DNA of 64,000 nucleotides, from NCBI GenBank assembly GCA_963783835.1, contig CAWAOX010000015.1:372001-436000 (forward strand), in the 5' to 3' direction. The stretch is from CAIQPS01 sp963783835. Lineage in GTDB: Bacteria > Actinomycetota > Thermoleophilia > RBG-16-64-13. Position 1 is the stretch's first letter. Each line of letters starts with the position of its first letter. The notes under the pieces were generated by a model. The model was not told the DNA's origin. It ran no database searches and was given only the letters and a program-made list of their open reading frames with translations. Below are positions 9,216 to 17,052 of the stretch, piece by piece. Made by a program: the position numbers and the translations under genes.

Positions 9216-9284
9216 CTGTTGGCTTTTCAGCCAGATGGTGGACTTGGGTCGGCGCAGGACTAAGGATCAGGGTTAGGTAAAGAT

Positions 9285-9626
9285 ATGGGTGCGATAGAAG
9301 AATTCGAGCGGGCGCAACTTCGGGATCTCCCCGCCTTCAAATCCGGCGACACCGTCCGGGTGCATTTCAAGGTCGTCGAAGGGAGCCGGGAGCGCATCCA
9401 GGTCTTCCAGGGCTTCTGCATCAAGAAGCAAGGCGAAGGGTCGCGCGAGACTTTCACCGTGCGCAAGCAGTCGTTCGGGGTCGGCGTCGAGCGGACCTTC
9501 CCGGTCCATTCTCCCAAGATCGACAAGATCGAGGTCGTGGCCGTCGGCGACGTCGCCAGGGCCAAGCTGTACTACCTGCGGGGGAAACTGGGCAAGAAGG
9601 CCCGCGTCAAGGAGAAGCGCATCTGA
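9285..9626 (+). CDS. rplS: 50S ribosomal protein L19
   Basis: L19 sits at the subunit interface of the 50S particle. The 113-residue protein shows the family pattern DLPAFKSGDTVRVHFKVVEG, IQVFQGFCIKKQG, FPVHSPKIDKIEVV and AKLYYLRGKLGKKARVKEKR. It starts with ATG and is flanked by two lepB paralogues. The 135-base gap upstream carries its own predicted promoter. Confidence 0.97.
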   Translation: MGAIEEFERAQLRDLPAFKSGDTVRVHFKVVEGSRERIQVFQGFCIKKQGEGSRETFTVRKQSFGVGVERTFPVHSPKIDKIEVVAVGDVARAKLYYLRGKLGKKARVKEKRI

Positions 9627-9642
9627 GGGGAGTGACGGCCGG

Positions 9643-10248
9643 GTGAGTGAACCCGATTCCGGCTCTCTGACCGGACCCGGACCAACCAGCGGCGAAGAAG
9701 GCGCGTCCGGGGCGGCCCAGACCAAGGGTCGCACTCGCGCATTCCGTTGGGTGATCGAAGTCGTCGTCATCGTGGCGGCGGCTTTCGTTCTTGCGCTCCT
9801 GGTCCAGCAGTTCATCGTCAAGCCCTTCGCCATCCCCTCGCCCTCGATGGAGCCGACGCTGGTGGAGGGCGACCGCGTGCTGGTCAACCGGCTGGTCTAC
9901 CACTTCCATCCTCCCCGGCGGGGTGACGTCATCGTGTTCCATCCACCTGAGCGCCCGGGTTCGGACCCGTTCATAAAAAGGGTGATTGCCGTGGCCGGTG
10001 ACACGATCGCGGTGCACGATGGCGTCCTGTATCTCAACGGTGTGGCGCAGGATGAGCCGTATATCAAGGCGTATCCCATCGAGGGCGACTACCCCGAGAC
10101 CGCCGTCAGGACCGGATACGTCTGGGCCATGGGGGACAATCGCAACAACAGCGGGGACAGCCGGGTGTTCGGACCGGTGACCCTGGATGCCATCATGGGT
10201 GAGGCCTTCGCGGTGTACTGGCCCCTGGGCCGCGTCGGCGGGCTCTAG
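9643..10248 (+). CDS. lepB: Signal peptidase I, second copy, canonical
   Basis: This 201-residue paralogue of the gene at 8532 has all type I signal peptidase boxes in standard form: membrane segment VIEVVVIVAAAFVLALLVQQ, nucleophile box PSPSMEPTLVEGDRVL, Lys box FIKRVIAVAGDTI and MGDNRNNSGDSRVFGP. The start is a GTG 16 bases after rplS. The two copies share the box-3 sequence MGDNRNNSGDSR and the YLNGVAQDEPY-like segment, so they probably arose by local duplication around rplS. The canonical boxes make this the better candidate for the main housekeeping signal peptidase. Confidence 0.94.
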   Translation: MSEPDSGSLTGPGPTSGEEGASGAAQTKGRTRAFRWVIEVVVIVAAAFVLALLVQQFIVKPFAIPSPSMEPTLVEGDRVLVNRLVYHFHPPRRGDVIVFHPPERPGSDPFIKRVIAVAGDTIAVHDGVLYLNGVAQDEPYIKAYPIEGDYPETAVRTGYVWAMGDNRNNSGDSRVFGPVTLDAIMGEAFAVYWPLGRVGGL

Positions 10249-10258
10249 TAGCTGCGGG

Positions 10259-11023
10259 ATGGCCCCGGGCGGCGCCAAGAGGGGCAGACGGGCCTCCGAT
10301 CCCTTTCGGTTCGACCAGCACCTTCTGGCGGAGGTCGCAGCCGCCAACGATGGGGCTTCTACGCTGCGGCTGGCTGGGACGGACGAGGCCGGACGAGGCT
10401 GCCTGGCCGGGCCGCTGGTGGCTGCGGCGGTGGTACTCGACTATGCCTCGGCGCCTTTCCGCGGCCTTGAGCGCCTCACCGACTCGAAACTCATGACCCC
10501 GGAGGCCCGGGAGAGTGCGTACTCGCTGATCCTGCGAAGGGCCGCGCGCATCTCGTGCGTCGCGTTCTCGCCCGCGTCCATCGACCGGATAGGCCTGCAC
10601 CGCTGCAACATCTTGGCGCTGTGCAAAGCCCTCGACTCGCTCGCCGGCCAGTATTCGCTGGCCGTGGTGGACGCCTTCGATCTCAAGCGTCCGGAACTGA
10701 ACGCCCGGGGGATCGTCGGGGCCGACTACAAGAGCGCGGCTGTCGCGGCGGCATCGGTGGTGGCGAAAGTGGTGCGAGACCGGCTGATGAAGTCGCTGGC
10801 CGTCGAGTACCCCGCGTATGGTTTTGAGGAACACGTGGGTTACGCCACGGGCCGGCACAGGGAGGCCCTGAGGGCCCATGGGCCATGCGCCATCCATCGC
10901 CTCAGTTTTCGGGGAGTGGCCTGCCCTCAGCTTGAGTTGTGGGACGAGCGGAGCGGACCGGCACTGGGGTCAGGCGATCCGATAGCCCTTGATCTCCTTT
11001 GTCAAGAACCCTTCCCCGGTTAG
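10259..11023 (+). CDS. rnhB: Ribonuclease HII
   Basis: RNase HII nicks RNA-DNA hybrids, chiefly single ribonucleotides in DNA. The family motifs are AGTDEAGRGCLAGPLVAAAV with the DEAGRG acidic pair, LTDSKLMTPEARE, a third acidic residue in VVDAFDLK, and ADYKSAAVAAASVVAKVVRD. The frame is open upstream to 10187 inside lepB; the ATG at 10259 gives a 254-residue protein with a modest N-terminal extension. The last 54 bases overlap, tail to tail, the end of the reverse-strand glycosylase gene, so the C-terminal extension after the core is poorly conserved sequence. Confidence 0.93.
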   Translation: MAPGGAKRGRRASDPFRFDQHLLAEVAAANDGASTLRLAGTDEAGRGCLAGPLVAAAVVLDYASAPFRGLERLTDSKLMTPEARESAYSLILRRAARISCVAFSPASIDRIGLHRCNILALCKALDSLAGQYSLAVVDAFDLKRPELNARGIVGADYKSAAVAAASVVAKVVRDRLMKSLAVEYPAYGFEEHVGYATGRHREALRAHGPCAIHRLSFRGVACPQLELWDERSGPALGSGDPIALDLLCQEPFPG

Positions 11024-11824
11024 GTCCTCCAGCACCGACACCACTTCGTCCAGCTCGCGGCGGGGACCGGGCAGCATGATGCGAACGCCGGCGGCGTCGG
11101 CGGCAGAGGGGGCTATCGATAGCAGCGCCCGGAGAGCCTGCGCCCGCACCTCCCGGCGCGAACCCGCGAAGGGCGGCTGGATCGTGTGGTGTCTGCTCTG
11201 CCGGTTGGGGTTGCCGTAGACCTGCTTGATCCAGACGCCATAGTCCATCAAAGCGTAGAACCACTCCCGGGGGTCGTTCCGATCCATGGTCTTTTCGACG
11301 AGGGGGAGGATGTCGGCGTCGGGGACCGACGTCGATCCTTGAAAGAAGAAGTGGATGAAGGCCGATCTGATGTTCGTCTCGATGAACGCGTGGGGCCTGC
11401 CGAAGGCGAACACACATACCGCCGCGGCGGTGGCGGGGCCGATCCCCGGAAGCAGCCGGAGTGCCTCCGGGGACGTGGGGATGCGGCCCTCATATAGTTC
11501 GAGCACCATCGTCGCCGCTCGGTGCAGAGACAGCGCCCGCCGGTTGTAGCCCAGGCCCGACCAGGCGGCAAGCACATCGGCGATCGGAGCCGCGGAGAGC
11601 GAGGGCACGGTAGGGAACGATGCAAGAAACTGATCGTACTTGACCAGTACCCGGGCGACCTGGGTCTGCTGGAGCATGATCTCCGAGACCAAGATCTCGT
11701 AGGCGTCGCGAGTCCGGCGCCACGGCAGATCTCGGCGATTGCGCCGGGAGTAGTCCCACACCACTGCGGCGAAGGCAGCCGCCTCCGCCTGGGTGAGACT
11801 TAAGTCGGACTGCTGTCGCCTCAC
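10970..11824 (-). CDS. MutY-like HhH-GPD DNA glycosylase without an iron-sulfur cluster
   Basis: The 284-residue protein belongs to the helix-hairpin-helix glycosylase superfamily that excises damaged or mispaired bases. SEIMLQQTQVARV matches the MutY catalytic-Glu motif and LPGIGPATAAAVCVFAFG is the HhH element. Two departures from classical MutY are visible. The catalytic-Asp position reads IETNIRSAF, placing Glu where LDGNV would have Asp. The four-Cys cluster loop is replaced by NPNRQSRHHTIQPPFAGSRR with no Cys. The C-terminal 8-oxoG-recognition domain is also absent; a short winged-helix-like tail follows. I recall a little-studied MutY-like branch with this NP.R.S.H...F.GS.R pattern. 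Adenine:8-oxoG activity is plausible but unproven. Confidence 0.8.
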   Translation of the reverse strand: MRRQQSDLSLTQAEAAAFAAVVWDYSRRNRRDLPWRRTRDAYEILVSEIMLQQTQVARVLVKYDQFLASFPTVPSLSAAPIADVLAAWSGLGYNRRALSLHRAATMVLELYEGRIPTSPEALRLLPGIGPATAAAVCVFAFGRPHAFIETNIRSAFIHFFFQGSTSVPDADILPLVEKTMDRNDPREWFYALMDYGVWIKQVYGNPNRQSRHHTIQPPFAGSRREVRAQALRALLSIAPSAADAAGVRIMLPGPRRELDEVVSVLEDLTGEGFLTKEIKGYRIA

Positions 11825-11878
11825 TCTTCGCTAGTCTCCGGTCTGGAACTGCCCGTGTGCCATGCCTGAGGAGGAGAG

Positions 11879-12274
11879 TTGATCGACGATGCCCGCCCCG
11901 GCCTCGACCGTGTGGTGAGAGGGCGTACCGGCGAGCAGGTCGCGGCCTCCTTCTTATCCGACAGAGGGTACCGCGTGCTCGCGAAGAATCAACGGACGCC
12001 TTTGGGCGAGCTCGATCTCGTCTGCCGCTCGTCCTCGCAGATCGTGATCGTCGAAGTCAAAGCCCGCTCCGGCGACGAGTACGGGACCGGGCTGGAAGCC
12101 ATCGGTCCGCGCAAGGCCAGGCGGCTGCGGGCGGCTGCCGTGTGGTGGCTTTCCGAGCGGGAATTGCTGCCGTGCTCTCTGCGATTCGACGCGGTAGTCG
12201 TCGCCTTGGACGCCTTCGGCCTGCCGCGCAGCCTGGAGCATGTCAAGGACATCCTTGGAGAGGGCAACGGATGA
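11879..12274 (+). CDS. yraN: YraN family (UPF0102) nuclease-like protein
   Basis: The 131-residue protein has the restriction-endonuclease-like core of the YraN family: an N-terminal GEQVAASFLSDRGYRVLAKN helix-strand, then GELDLVCRSSSQIVIVEVKAR with the E-D-ExK acidic and lysine residues of the PD-(D/E)XK fold. Cellular role is not well defined; it is often found beside rnhB, comM and dprA, as here. The TTG at 11879 is preceded by GAGGAGGAGAG, a strong ribosome binding site that decides the start. It is divergent from the glycosylase gene, with 54 bases between them. Confidence 0.88.
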   Translation: MIDDARPGLDRVVRGRTGEQVAASFLSDRGYRVLAKNQRTPLGELDLVCRSSSQIVIVEVKARSGDEYGTGLEAIGPRKARRLRAAAVWWLSERELLPCSLRFDAVVVALDAFGLPRSLEHVKDILGEGNG

Positions 12275-12296
12275 TCATCGGCGAGGGGAAAGGCTG

Positions 12297-13844
12297 ATGT
12301 CGGTCGCCTCTGTCTGGGGCTTTGCCCTCATCGGCATCGACGCCGTGCCGGTTCGCGTCGAGGCTCACGCCCGAAACGGACTCCCAGGGGTGACGATCGT
12401 CGGCCTTCCGGGCGCTGCCGTGCGCGAAGCGAAAGAGCGCGTGCGCTCCGGCGCGGCCTCCTGTGGTCTTCCGCTGCCCACGCGCCGGATAACCATCAAC
12501 CTGAGTCCGGGTGACGTGCCCAAGGAGGGGTCGGGTTTCGATCTGCCGGTGGCGCTCGCTACCCTGGCTGCCTGCGGGTACCTGCCTCCCGAAGCCGTTC
12601 GCGATATCGGAGCGGTGGGAGAGGTCTCCCTGAACGGCCTGGTGCGCCCCAGCCGGGGCATGGTGTCGGTGGCCGAAGCGGCCGGTGAGGTGGGGGTACG
12701 TCTTCTGATAACGCCCGTCGAAGGGCTACCGGCGGCGTCGGAAGTGGCGCGCATGCCGGTCGCGGGAGTGCGCTCGCTCGCGGAAGCAGTCCAAGTAGCG
12801 CGGGACGGCTGCTCGAGAGAGCGGGTGCTCGAACGAGGCAGGCGTTGGCTGCGGTCCCGTAGAGAAGAGGCGGCGTCCGCGGAGGCTGGAGAGATGCTCG
12901 ATTTTGAGCAGGTGCTCGGCCAGCATCAGGCCAAGCGGGCCCTGGAGATAGTCGCGGCGGGTGGACATCACCTCCTGCTGGTGGGCTCCCCCGGGGCCGG
13001 AAAGACCATGCTGGCCCGCCGTCTGCCGGGCATCCTGCCCGGCCTCACCAGGGATGAGGCCGTAGACGTGACTCGGGTATGGAGCGCTGCGGGCCTGCAG
13101 GTCGCCAGAGCGGGCCTCATCAAGGAGCGTCCCTTCCGGGCACCTCACCACACGGCGTCGCGCGCCGCCTTGGTCGGCGGCGGGATTATCCTGCGCCCGG
13201 GCGAGGTGAGCCTGGCGCATCGTGGTGTGCTCTTTCTCGACGAGTTCCCCGAGTTCTCGAGGGACGCTCTCGAGGCGCTGCGACAACCTCTGGAGGAAGG
13301 TCGCGTGGCGATCTGCAGACGCTCCGGCACATGCCTCTTCCCGGCTGCGTGCACGCTCGTGGCCGCGATGAACCCCTGTCCCTGCGGCTATCTGGGGCAT
13401 CCCGCAAAGCCTTGCCGCTGTCCGGCCGCAGCTATCGAACGGTACCGCGCCAGGGTGAGCGGGCCTCTCCTCGACCGCGTCGACGCGCTCATCGAAGTGC
13501 CTCCGCTGACGCTCACCGCGCTGGACGACCGGTCTTCCCTCGAGTCCTCCGTCGTGGTGCGCGCGCGGGTGACCGCCGCCCGCGAATTCCGCCGGGCGCG
13601 AGAAGAGCGGGCTACGCGGAACGGACAGCGCCCCGGCGAGACCCGCGACCGGTTCTCGCCTGAGGCCCGGTCCTTGCTGCGCCAGGCCCTGGTGCGAGAC
13701 GCTCTCAGCGGGCGGGCCTACGTTCGGGTCGCCAGTCTTGCCCGAACTATCGCCGACCTCGACTGCCTCGAGGACGTGGGCGCCGACCACCTGGCCGAGG
13801 CCCTTTCGCTGCGGCTGGATCACCGCCGGCTGGCGTTCGCCTGA
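12297..13844 (+). CDS. comM: ComM/YifB family AAA+ ATPase
   Basis: ComM-type AAA+ proteins are hexameric helicases that extend strand exchange during natural transformation; elsewhere the family is called YifB or Mg-chelatase-like. The 515-residue protein has an N-terminal S5-like ChlI domain (RNGLPGVTIVGLPGAAVREA), Walker A GSPGAGKTMLARRLPGILP, Walker B GVLFLDEFPEF, and a Cys-rich insert MNPCPCGYLGHPAKPCRC that likely binds zinc. The ATG at 12297 follows GAGGGGAAAGG. The frame opens earlier, at 12240, but that stretch overlaps yraN and is not conserved. It is coupled to dprA by a TGATG overlap. Confidence 0.94.
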   Translation: MSVASVWGFALIGIDAVPVRVEAHARNGLPGVTIVGLPGAAVREAKERVRSGAASCGLPLPTRRITINLSPGDVPKEGSGFDLPVALATLAACGYLPPEAVRDIGAVGEVSLNGLVRPSRGMVSVAEAAGEVGVRLLITPVEGLPAASEVARMPVAGVRSLAEAVQVARDGCSRERVLERGRRWLRSRREEAASAEAGEMLDFEQVLGQHQAKRALEIVAAGGHHLLLVGSPGAGKTMLARRLPGILPGLTRDEAVDVTRVWSAAGLQVARAGLIKERPFRAPHHTASRAALVGGGIILRPGEVSLAHRGVLFLDEFPEFSRDALEALRQPLEEGRVAICRRSGTCLFPAACTLVAAMNPCPCGYLGHPAKPCRCPAAAIERYRARVSGPLLDRVDALIEVPPLTLTALDDRSSLESSVVVRARVTAAREFRRAREERATRNGQRPGETRDRFSPEARSLLRQALVRDALSGRAYVRVASLARTIADLDCLEDVGADHLAEALSLRLDHRRLAFA

Positions 13845-15007
13845 TGTCGCTCACTGTGGTCGATGGCGAGAGATACCGGACAGCACTGGCTCTGGCCCAC
13901 CTGTGCCACTCGGGCGGCAGTTCCATACTCAAGCTTCTCAAGACCATGAGTCCCGAAGAGATATGGACTGCGCCCGAGCCGCGGCTGATGGCCGAGGGCA
14001 TGTCCCAGGCGGCCGCGCGGCGCTTCGCGAAGGCGCGATGCGCGCAGGTGCACCGGCAGGCGGAGAGCGACCTCAGGGCGGCCGGACTGCGGTTTGTGGC
14101 GTACGGAACGCCCGGCTATCCCCAAGAACTGACGAACCTGTCACATCCGCCCGCCGGGCTGTTCTGCAAAGGGGAGGAGGAGAGGATAGAAGAACTGCTG
14201 AGACTCCCGCGGGTCACCATCGTCGGCACCCGGCGGGCCACTGCCTATGGGACGCGGGCCGCGCGTGACTTCGCGGCGGCGTTCGCCGCGAGGGGCATCG
14301 CGGTGGTGAGCGGCATGGCTCTGGGCATCGACGGGAGGTCTCACGAGGCCGCGCTGGACGCCGGCGGTCTGACCGTCGCGGTGCTTGGGTGCGGCGCCGA
14401 CGTGGTATACCCGCCGCGGCATCGAGGCCTCTATCAACTCTTGGTCCAAAGAGGGGTCGTAGCGAGCGAGTTGCCGCCCGGCGCTCCCCCCTCTAAGTGG
14501 ACTTTTCCCAACCGCAACCGATTGCTGGCTGCGCTCGGCGACGCCGTGGTCGTCATCGAAGGATCGCCGACCAGCGGCGCGATGCAGACCGCCGACCAGG
14601 CCGCCATCCTGGGCCGGCCGGTGTTCGCGGTGCCGGGGTCCATCTACGTCGACAACCACCGGGGCTGCAATCTGCTGCTGGGAGACGGCGCTGCCCCGGC
14701 TCTCGACCCCGACACGAGTGTGGAGGAGTTCCTTCTCCAAACCAGAATCGAGAGGGGTGAGCGGCGACCTCTGGAACGGGATGGCGGGGGCGTCCGCCGG
14801 GGGATGGAGCAGGATCCCTTTCGCGAACTGGTGGCTGCGGGGAGGGAGGTCATCCTCGAAGCCATCGCGGAGGGGCCTCGGTCTATCGACGCTCTTGTGG
14901 CACGGACGGGGATGACCGTCCGGCACCTGACCGCCGCTCTGGCGGAACTGGAATTGGCCGGTCTGGCTGCGAGGGCCGGACCGGGACTCTACATCAGAGC
15001 GCCCTGA
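13844..15007 (+). CDS. dprA: DNA processing protein DprA
   Basis: DprA binds incoming single-stranded DNA and loads RecA during transformation. The 387-residue protein has an N-terminal SAM-like region, then the Rossmann-like core with VTIVGTRRATAYG, VVSGMALGIDGRSHEAAL, VAVLGCGADVVYPP and FPNRNRLLAAL. After about residue 310 a winged-helix DprA C-terminal domain follows (AIAEGPRSIDALVARTGM). The start overlaps the comM stop by one base. With comM and recA in the same window, a DNA uptake or recombination role is reasonable, although no uptake machinery beyond pilin-like genes is visible. Confidence 0.95.
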   Translation: MSLTVVDGERYRTALALAHLCHSGGSSILKLLKTMSPEEIWTAPEPRLMAEGMSQAAARRFAKARCAQVHRQAESDLRAAGLRFVAYGTPGYPQELTNLSHPPAGLFCKGEEERIEELLRLPRVTIVGTRRATAYGTRAARDFAAAFAARGIAVVSGMALGIDGRSHEAALDAGGLTVAVLGCGADVVYPPRHRGLYQLLVQRGVVASELPPGAPPSKWTFPNRNRLLAALGDAVVVIEGSPTSGAMQTADQAAILGRPVFAVPGSIYVDNHRGCNLLLGDGAAPALDPDTSVEEFLLQTRIERGERRPLERDGGGVRRGMEQDPFRELVAAGREVILEAIAEGPRSIDALVARTGMTVRHLTAALAELELAGLAARAGPGLYIRAP

Positions 15008-15029
15008 GTGAGAGGCGCGATGGAGGCCG

Positions 15030-16037
15030 ATGCAGGAAGCGGACGCGTCAGCGCGATTGAAAGCGCCGGCGGAGGTGGAGCAAGCGATTGCCGCCTTCCT
15101 GCGGGGGCTGATCGCCGCTGACTACAGCATGCGCACCATCAAGGCCTCGGCGGCAGATCTCCGGCAGTTCGCATCCTTTCTCGGCGAGCGTGGTATCGAG
15201 CGTCCAAGCGCCATCACCCGCGCCGACATAAGCGATTTCGCGGCGGCTCTTGCCGACCCGGGAAGCGGCGGAGCGCGTCCCTTGCCGTCTTCGCATCCCG
15301 GGCAGCCATCCGAGCGCGGGGGGCAGGCACGGAGACCCTACGCGCGCAGCACCATCGCCCGCAAGCTCTCGGTCGCCAGGAGCTTCCTGGGGTTCTGCGA
15401 GGAAAACGGCCTGCTGGAGGCCAGCCCGGGGGCTGGAGTAGGCTCACCCCGCGTCCCTCGGCGCCTTCCTCAGGTGCTGACCCCGGTCCAGATGGCTGAT
15501 CTGCTCGATGTGATGGGTACCGACAAACCCCTTGAAGTGCGGGATAGAGCGCTGTTCGAGTTGATATACTCGAGCGGGTTGCGGTGCCAGGAAGTGCTGG
15601 ACCTGCGGCTGCGGGACATCAATCCGGGGTCGCGGGAGGTTCGAGTCAAGGGCAAGGGCCGGAAGGTTCGGGTGATACCGGTAGGGGAGATCGCGCTGGA
15701 CGCGTTGGAACGCTATCTACGCGAGGGGCGCTCCCTTCTGGTCAAGGAGGCCGCCCAAGACGATCACGTCTTTTTGAGCCGTACGGGACGTCCACTCTCA
15801 TCGTCCGACGTCCAACGGCGGCTGGCTCGCTATCTCGCCCGGGCAGGGGCCCCGATGGGGACCTCTCCGCACACCCTGCGCCATTCGTTTGCGACCCACC
15901 TGCTCGAGGGTGGCGCGGACCTTCGGGTCATTCAGGAGATGTTGGGCCATTCCTCACTGCGTACAACACAGGTATACACTCACGTCTCGGCGGCCCACCT
16001 TCGCCGGGCGTATCGCAAAGCGCATCCCCGCGCGTAG
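15030..16037 (+). CDS. xerC: Tyrosine recombinase, XerC/XerD family
   Basis: Xer recombinases resolve chromosome dimers at dif together with FtsK, which is also in this window. The 335-residue protein has an N-terminal SAM-like core-binding domain (LRGLIAADYSMRTIKASAAD). Its C-terminal catalytic domain shows the Arg in YSSGLRCQEVLDL, Lys in VKGKGRKVR, His-x-x-Arg in HTLRHSFATHLLEGG, His in LGHSSLRTTQ and the nucleophile Tyr in VYTHVSAAHL. A Gly/Pro/Ser-rich insert of about 25 residues (near 83-107) interrupts the N-domain. XerC and XerD cannot be told apart with certainty; the location next to dprA and rpsB favours XerC. Confidence 0.92.
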   Translation: MQEADASARLKAPAEVEQAIAAFLRGLIAADYSMRTIKASAADLRQFASFLGERGIERPSAITRADISDFAAALADPGSGGARPLPSSHPGQPSERGGQARRPYARSTIARKLSVARSFLGFCEENGLLEASPGAGVGSPRVPRRLPQVLTPVQMADLLDVMGTDKPLEVRDRALFELIYSSGLRCQEVLDLRLRDINPGSREVRVKGKGRKVRVIPVGEIALDALERYLREGRSLLVKEAAQDDHVFLSRTGRPLSSSDVQRRLARYLARAGAPMGTSPHTLRHSFATHLLEGGADLRVIQEMLGHSSLRTTQVYTHVSAAHLRRAYRKAHPRA

Positions 16038-16049
16038 AGAGCGGTACTG

Positions 16050-16850
16050 ATGATCGTCGATCCCACAAAACAGCACGACATCGCGGAGTACTGGCGCCTC
16101 TTCAAGGAGCAGGGCGATCAGCGGGCGCGGGACCAGCTGATCCTGGCCTACTCGCCTCTGGTCAAGTACGTGGCCGGCCGCATGAGCAGCGGGTTGCCGG
16201 CGCACATCGAAGAGGCAGACCTCGTCTCCTATGGGCTCCTGGGGCTCATCGGGGCTCTGGAGCGGTTCGACCTTTCCCGGGCCATCAAGTTCGAGACGTA
16301 CGCCATCTCGAGGATCAAGGGCTCCATCATCGACGAGTTGCGCGCGCTCGACTGGGTGCCGCGATCGGTGCGGAGCTGGGCTCGCAAAGTGGAGGCGAGC
16401 ATCACCAGGCTGGAGAACCAGTTGACCCGCGCCCCCACGGACGAGGAGATTGCCGCCGAGCTGGGAGTGGGCGTCGACGAGTTCCACGAGATTCTGAACC
16501 AGATCAGTTGCGCCTCAGTGGTCGCCCTGGACGAGTTCTGGGATGCGCCCGGTCAGGGGCAGGACAAGATCAACCTGATCGATACGATCGAGGATACGGA
16601 CGCTCCCGACCCTTCCCGGGCTTATCGGAAGCAGGCGGTCAAGGAGATACTCGCGGCGGCTATCCAGCGCTTGCCCGAGCGGGAGAGGATCGTCATAGGG
16701 CTCTACTACTACGAGGGTCTCACTCTGAAGGAGATCGGCGAGGTGCTGGGCGTCACCGAATCCAGAATCTCCCAACTCCACACCAAGGCCATCCTCCGGC
16801 TCCGCGGGCGGATCAAAGAGGACCTGGATCTAGACGCCCTCGTGCAGTAA
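16050..16850 (+). CDS. whiG: RNA polymerase sigma factor, FliA/WhiG (sigma-28) type
   Basis: This 266-residue alternative sigma factor has region 2 (LVKYVAGRMSSGLP, EEADLVSYGLLGLIGALERF, FETYAISRIKGSIIDELR), region 3 (APTDEEIAAELGVGVDEFHE) and a region 4 helix-turn-helix (LTLKEIGEVLGVTESRISQL). The RIKGSIIDELRALDWVPRS stretch is typical of FliA/WhiG. In streptomycetes WhiG lies close to rpsB and controls sporulation; in motile bacteria the orthologue directs flagellar genes. No flagellar or sporulation gene is in the window, so its regulon is unknown. It could act on the pilin cassette, but nothing in the sequence proves that. Confidence 0.92.
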   Translation: MIVDPTKQHDIAEYWRLFKEQGDQRARDQLILAYSPLVKYVAGRMSSGLPAHIEEADLVSYGLLGLIGALERFDLSRAIKFETYAISRIKGSIIDELRALDWVPRSVRSWARKVEASITRLENQLTRAPTDEEIAAELGVGVDEFHEILNQISCASVVALDEFWDAPGQGQDKINLIDTIEDTDAPDPSRAYRKQAVKEILAAAIQRLPERERIVIGLYYYEGLTLKEIGEVLGVTESRISQLHTKAILRLRGRIKEDLDLDALVQ

Positions 16851-16932
16851 ACGGCCAGCCGGCCGCCGGGCGTCCGGGGCCGTGCAGTTGGCCACCGCGG
16901 GTTTGTCTGGGCGGCTTTGCCTCACTTTCTTA

Positions 16933-17052
16933 TGGTAAACTGCTGCCGCTCAATATCAGCGATCCTGAGGATGAAGCGCGCCGGTGGTGCCGGGATACCG
17001 GTTCCGGAGCGAGCCTCAGGGGGTACGTAACAGAACCAAGAGTGAGGTAAAC
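16933..17052 (+). promoter_or_regulatory. rpsB promoter and structured 5' leader
   Basis: TGG-TAAACT (16933-16941) is an extended -10 element; no good -35 box is at the ideal distance. A transcript starting near 16948 would carry a 105-base leader. In it CCTGAGG (16964-16970) and CCTCAGG (17014-17020) form a perfect 7-bp helix closing a region that contains a second helix, CCGGT (16981-16985) with ACCGG (16997-17001). The ribosome binding site AGTGAGGT lies just downstream. The layout suggests an autoregulatory S2 leader, but this is not a match to a family I can name. Confidence 0.45.

Noticed and set aside
15584..17050. 488-codon forward frame across xerC, the sigma factor and the rpsB leader
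   Set aside because: It is an off-frame reading of two well-supported genes, Gly/Arg-rich and without motifs.
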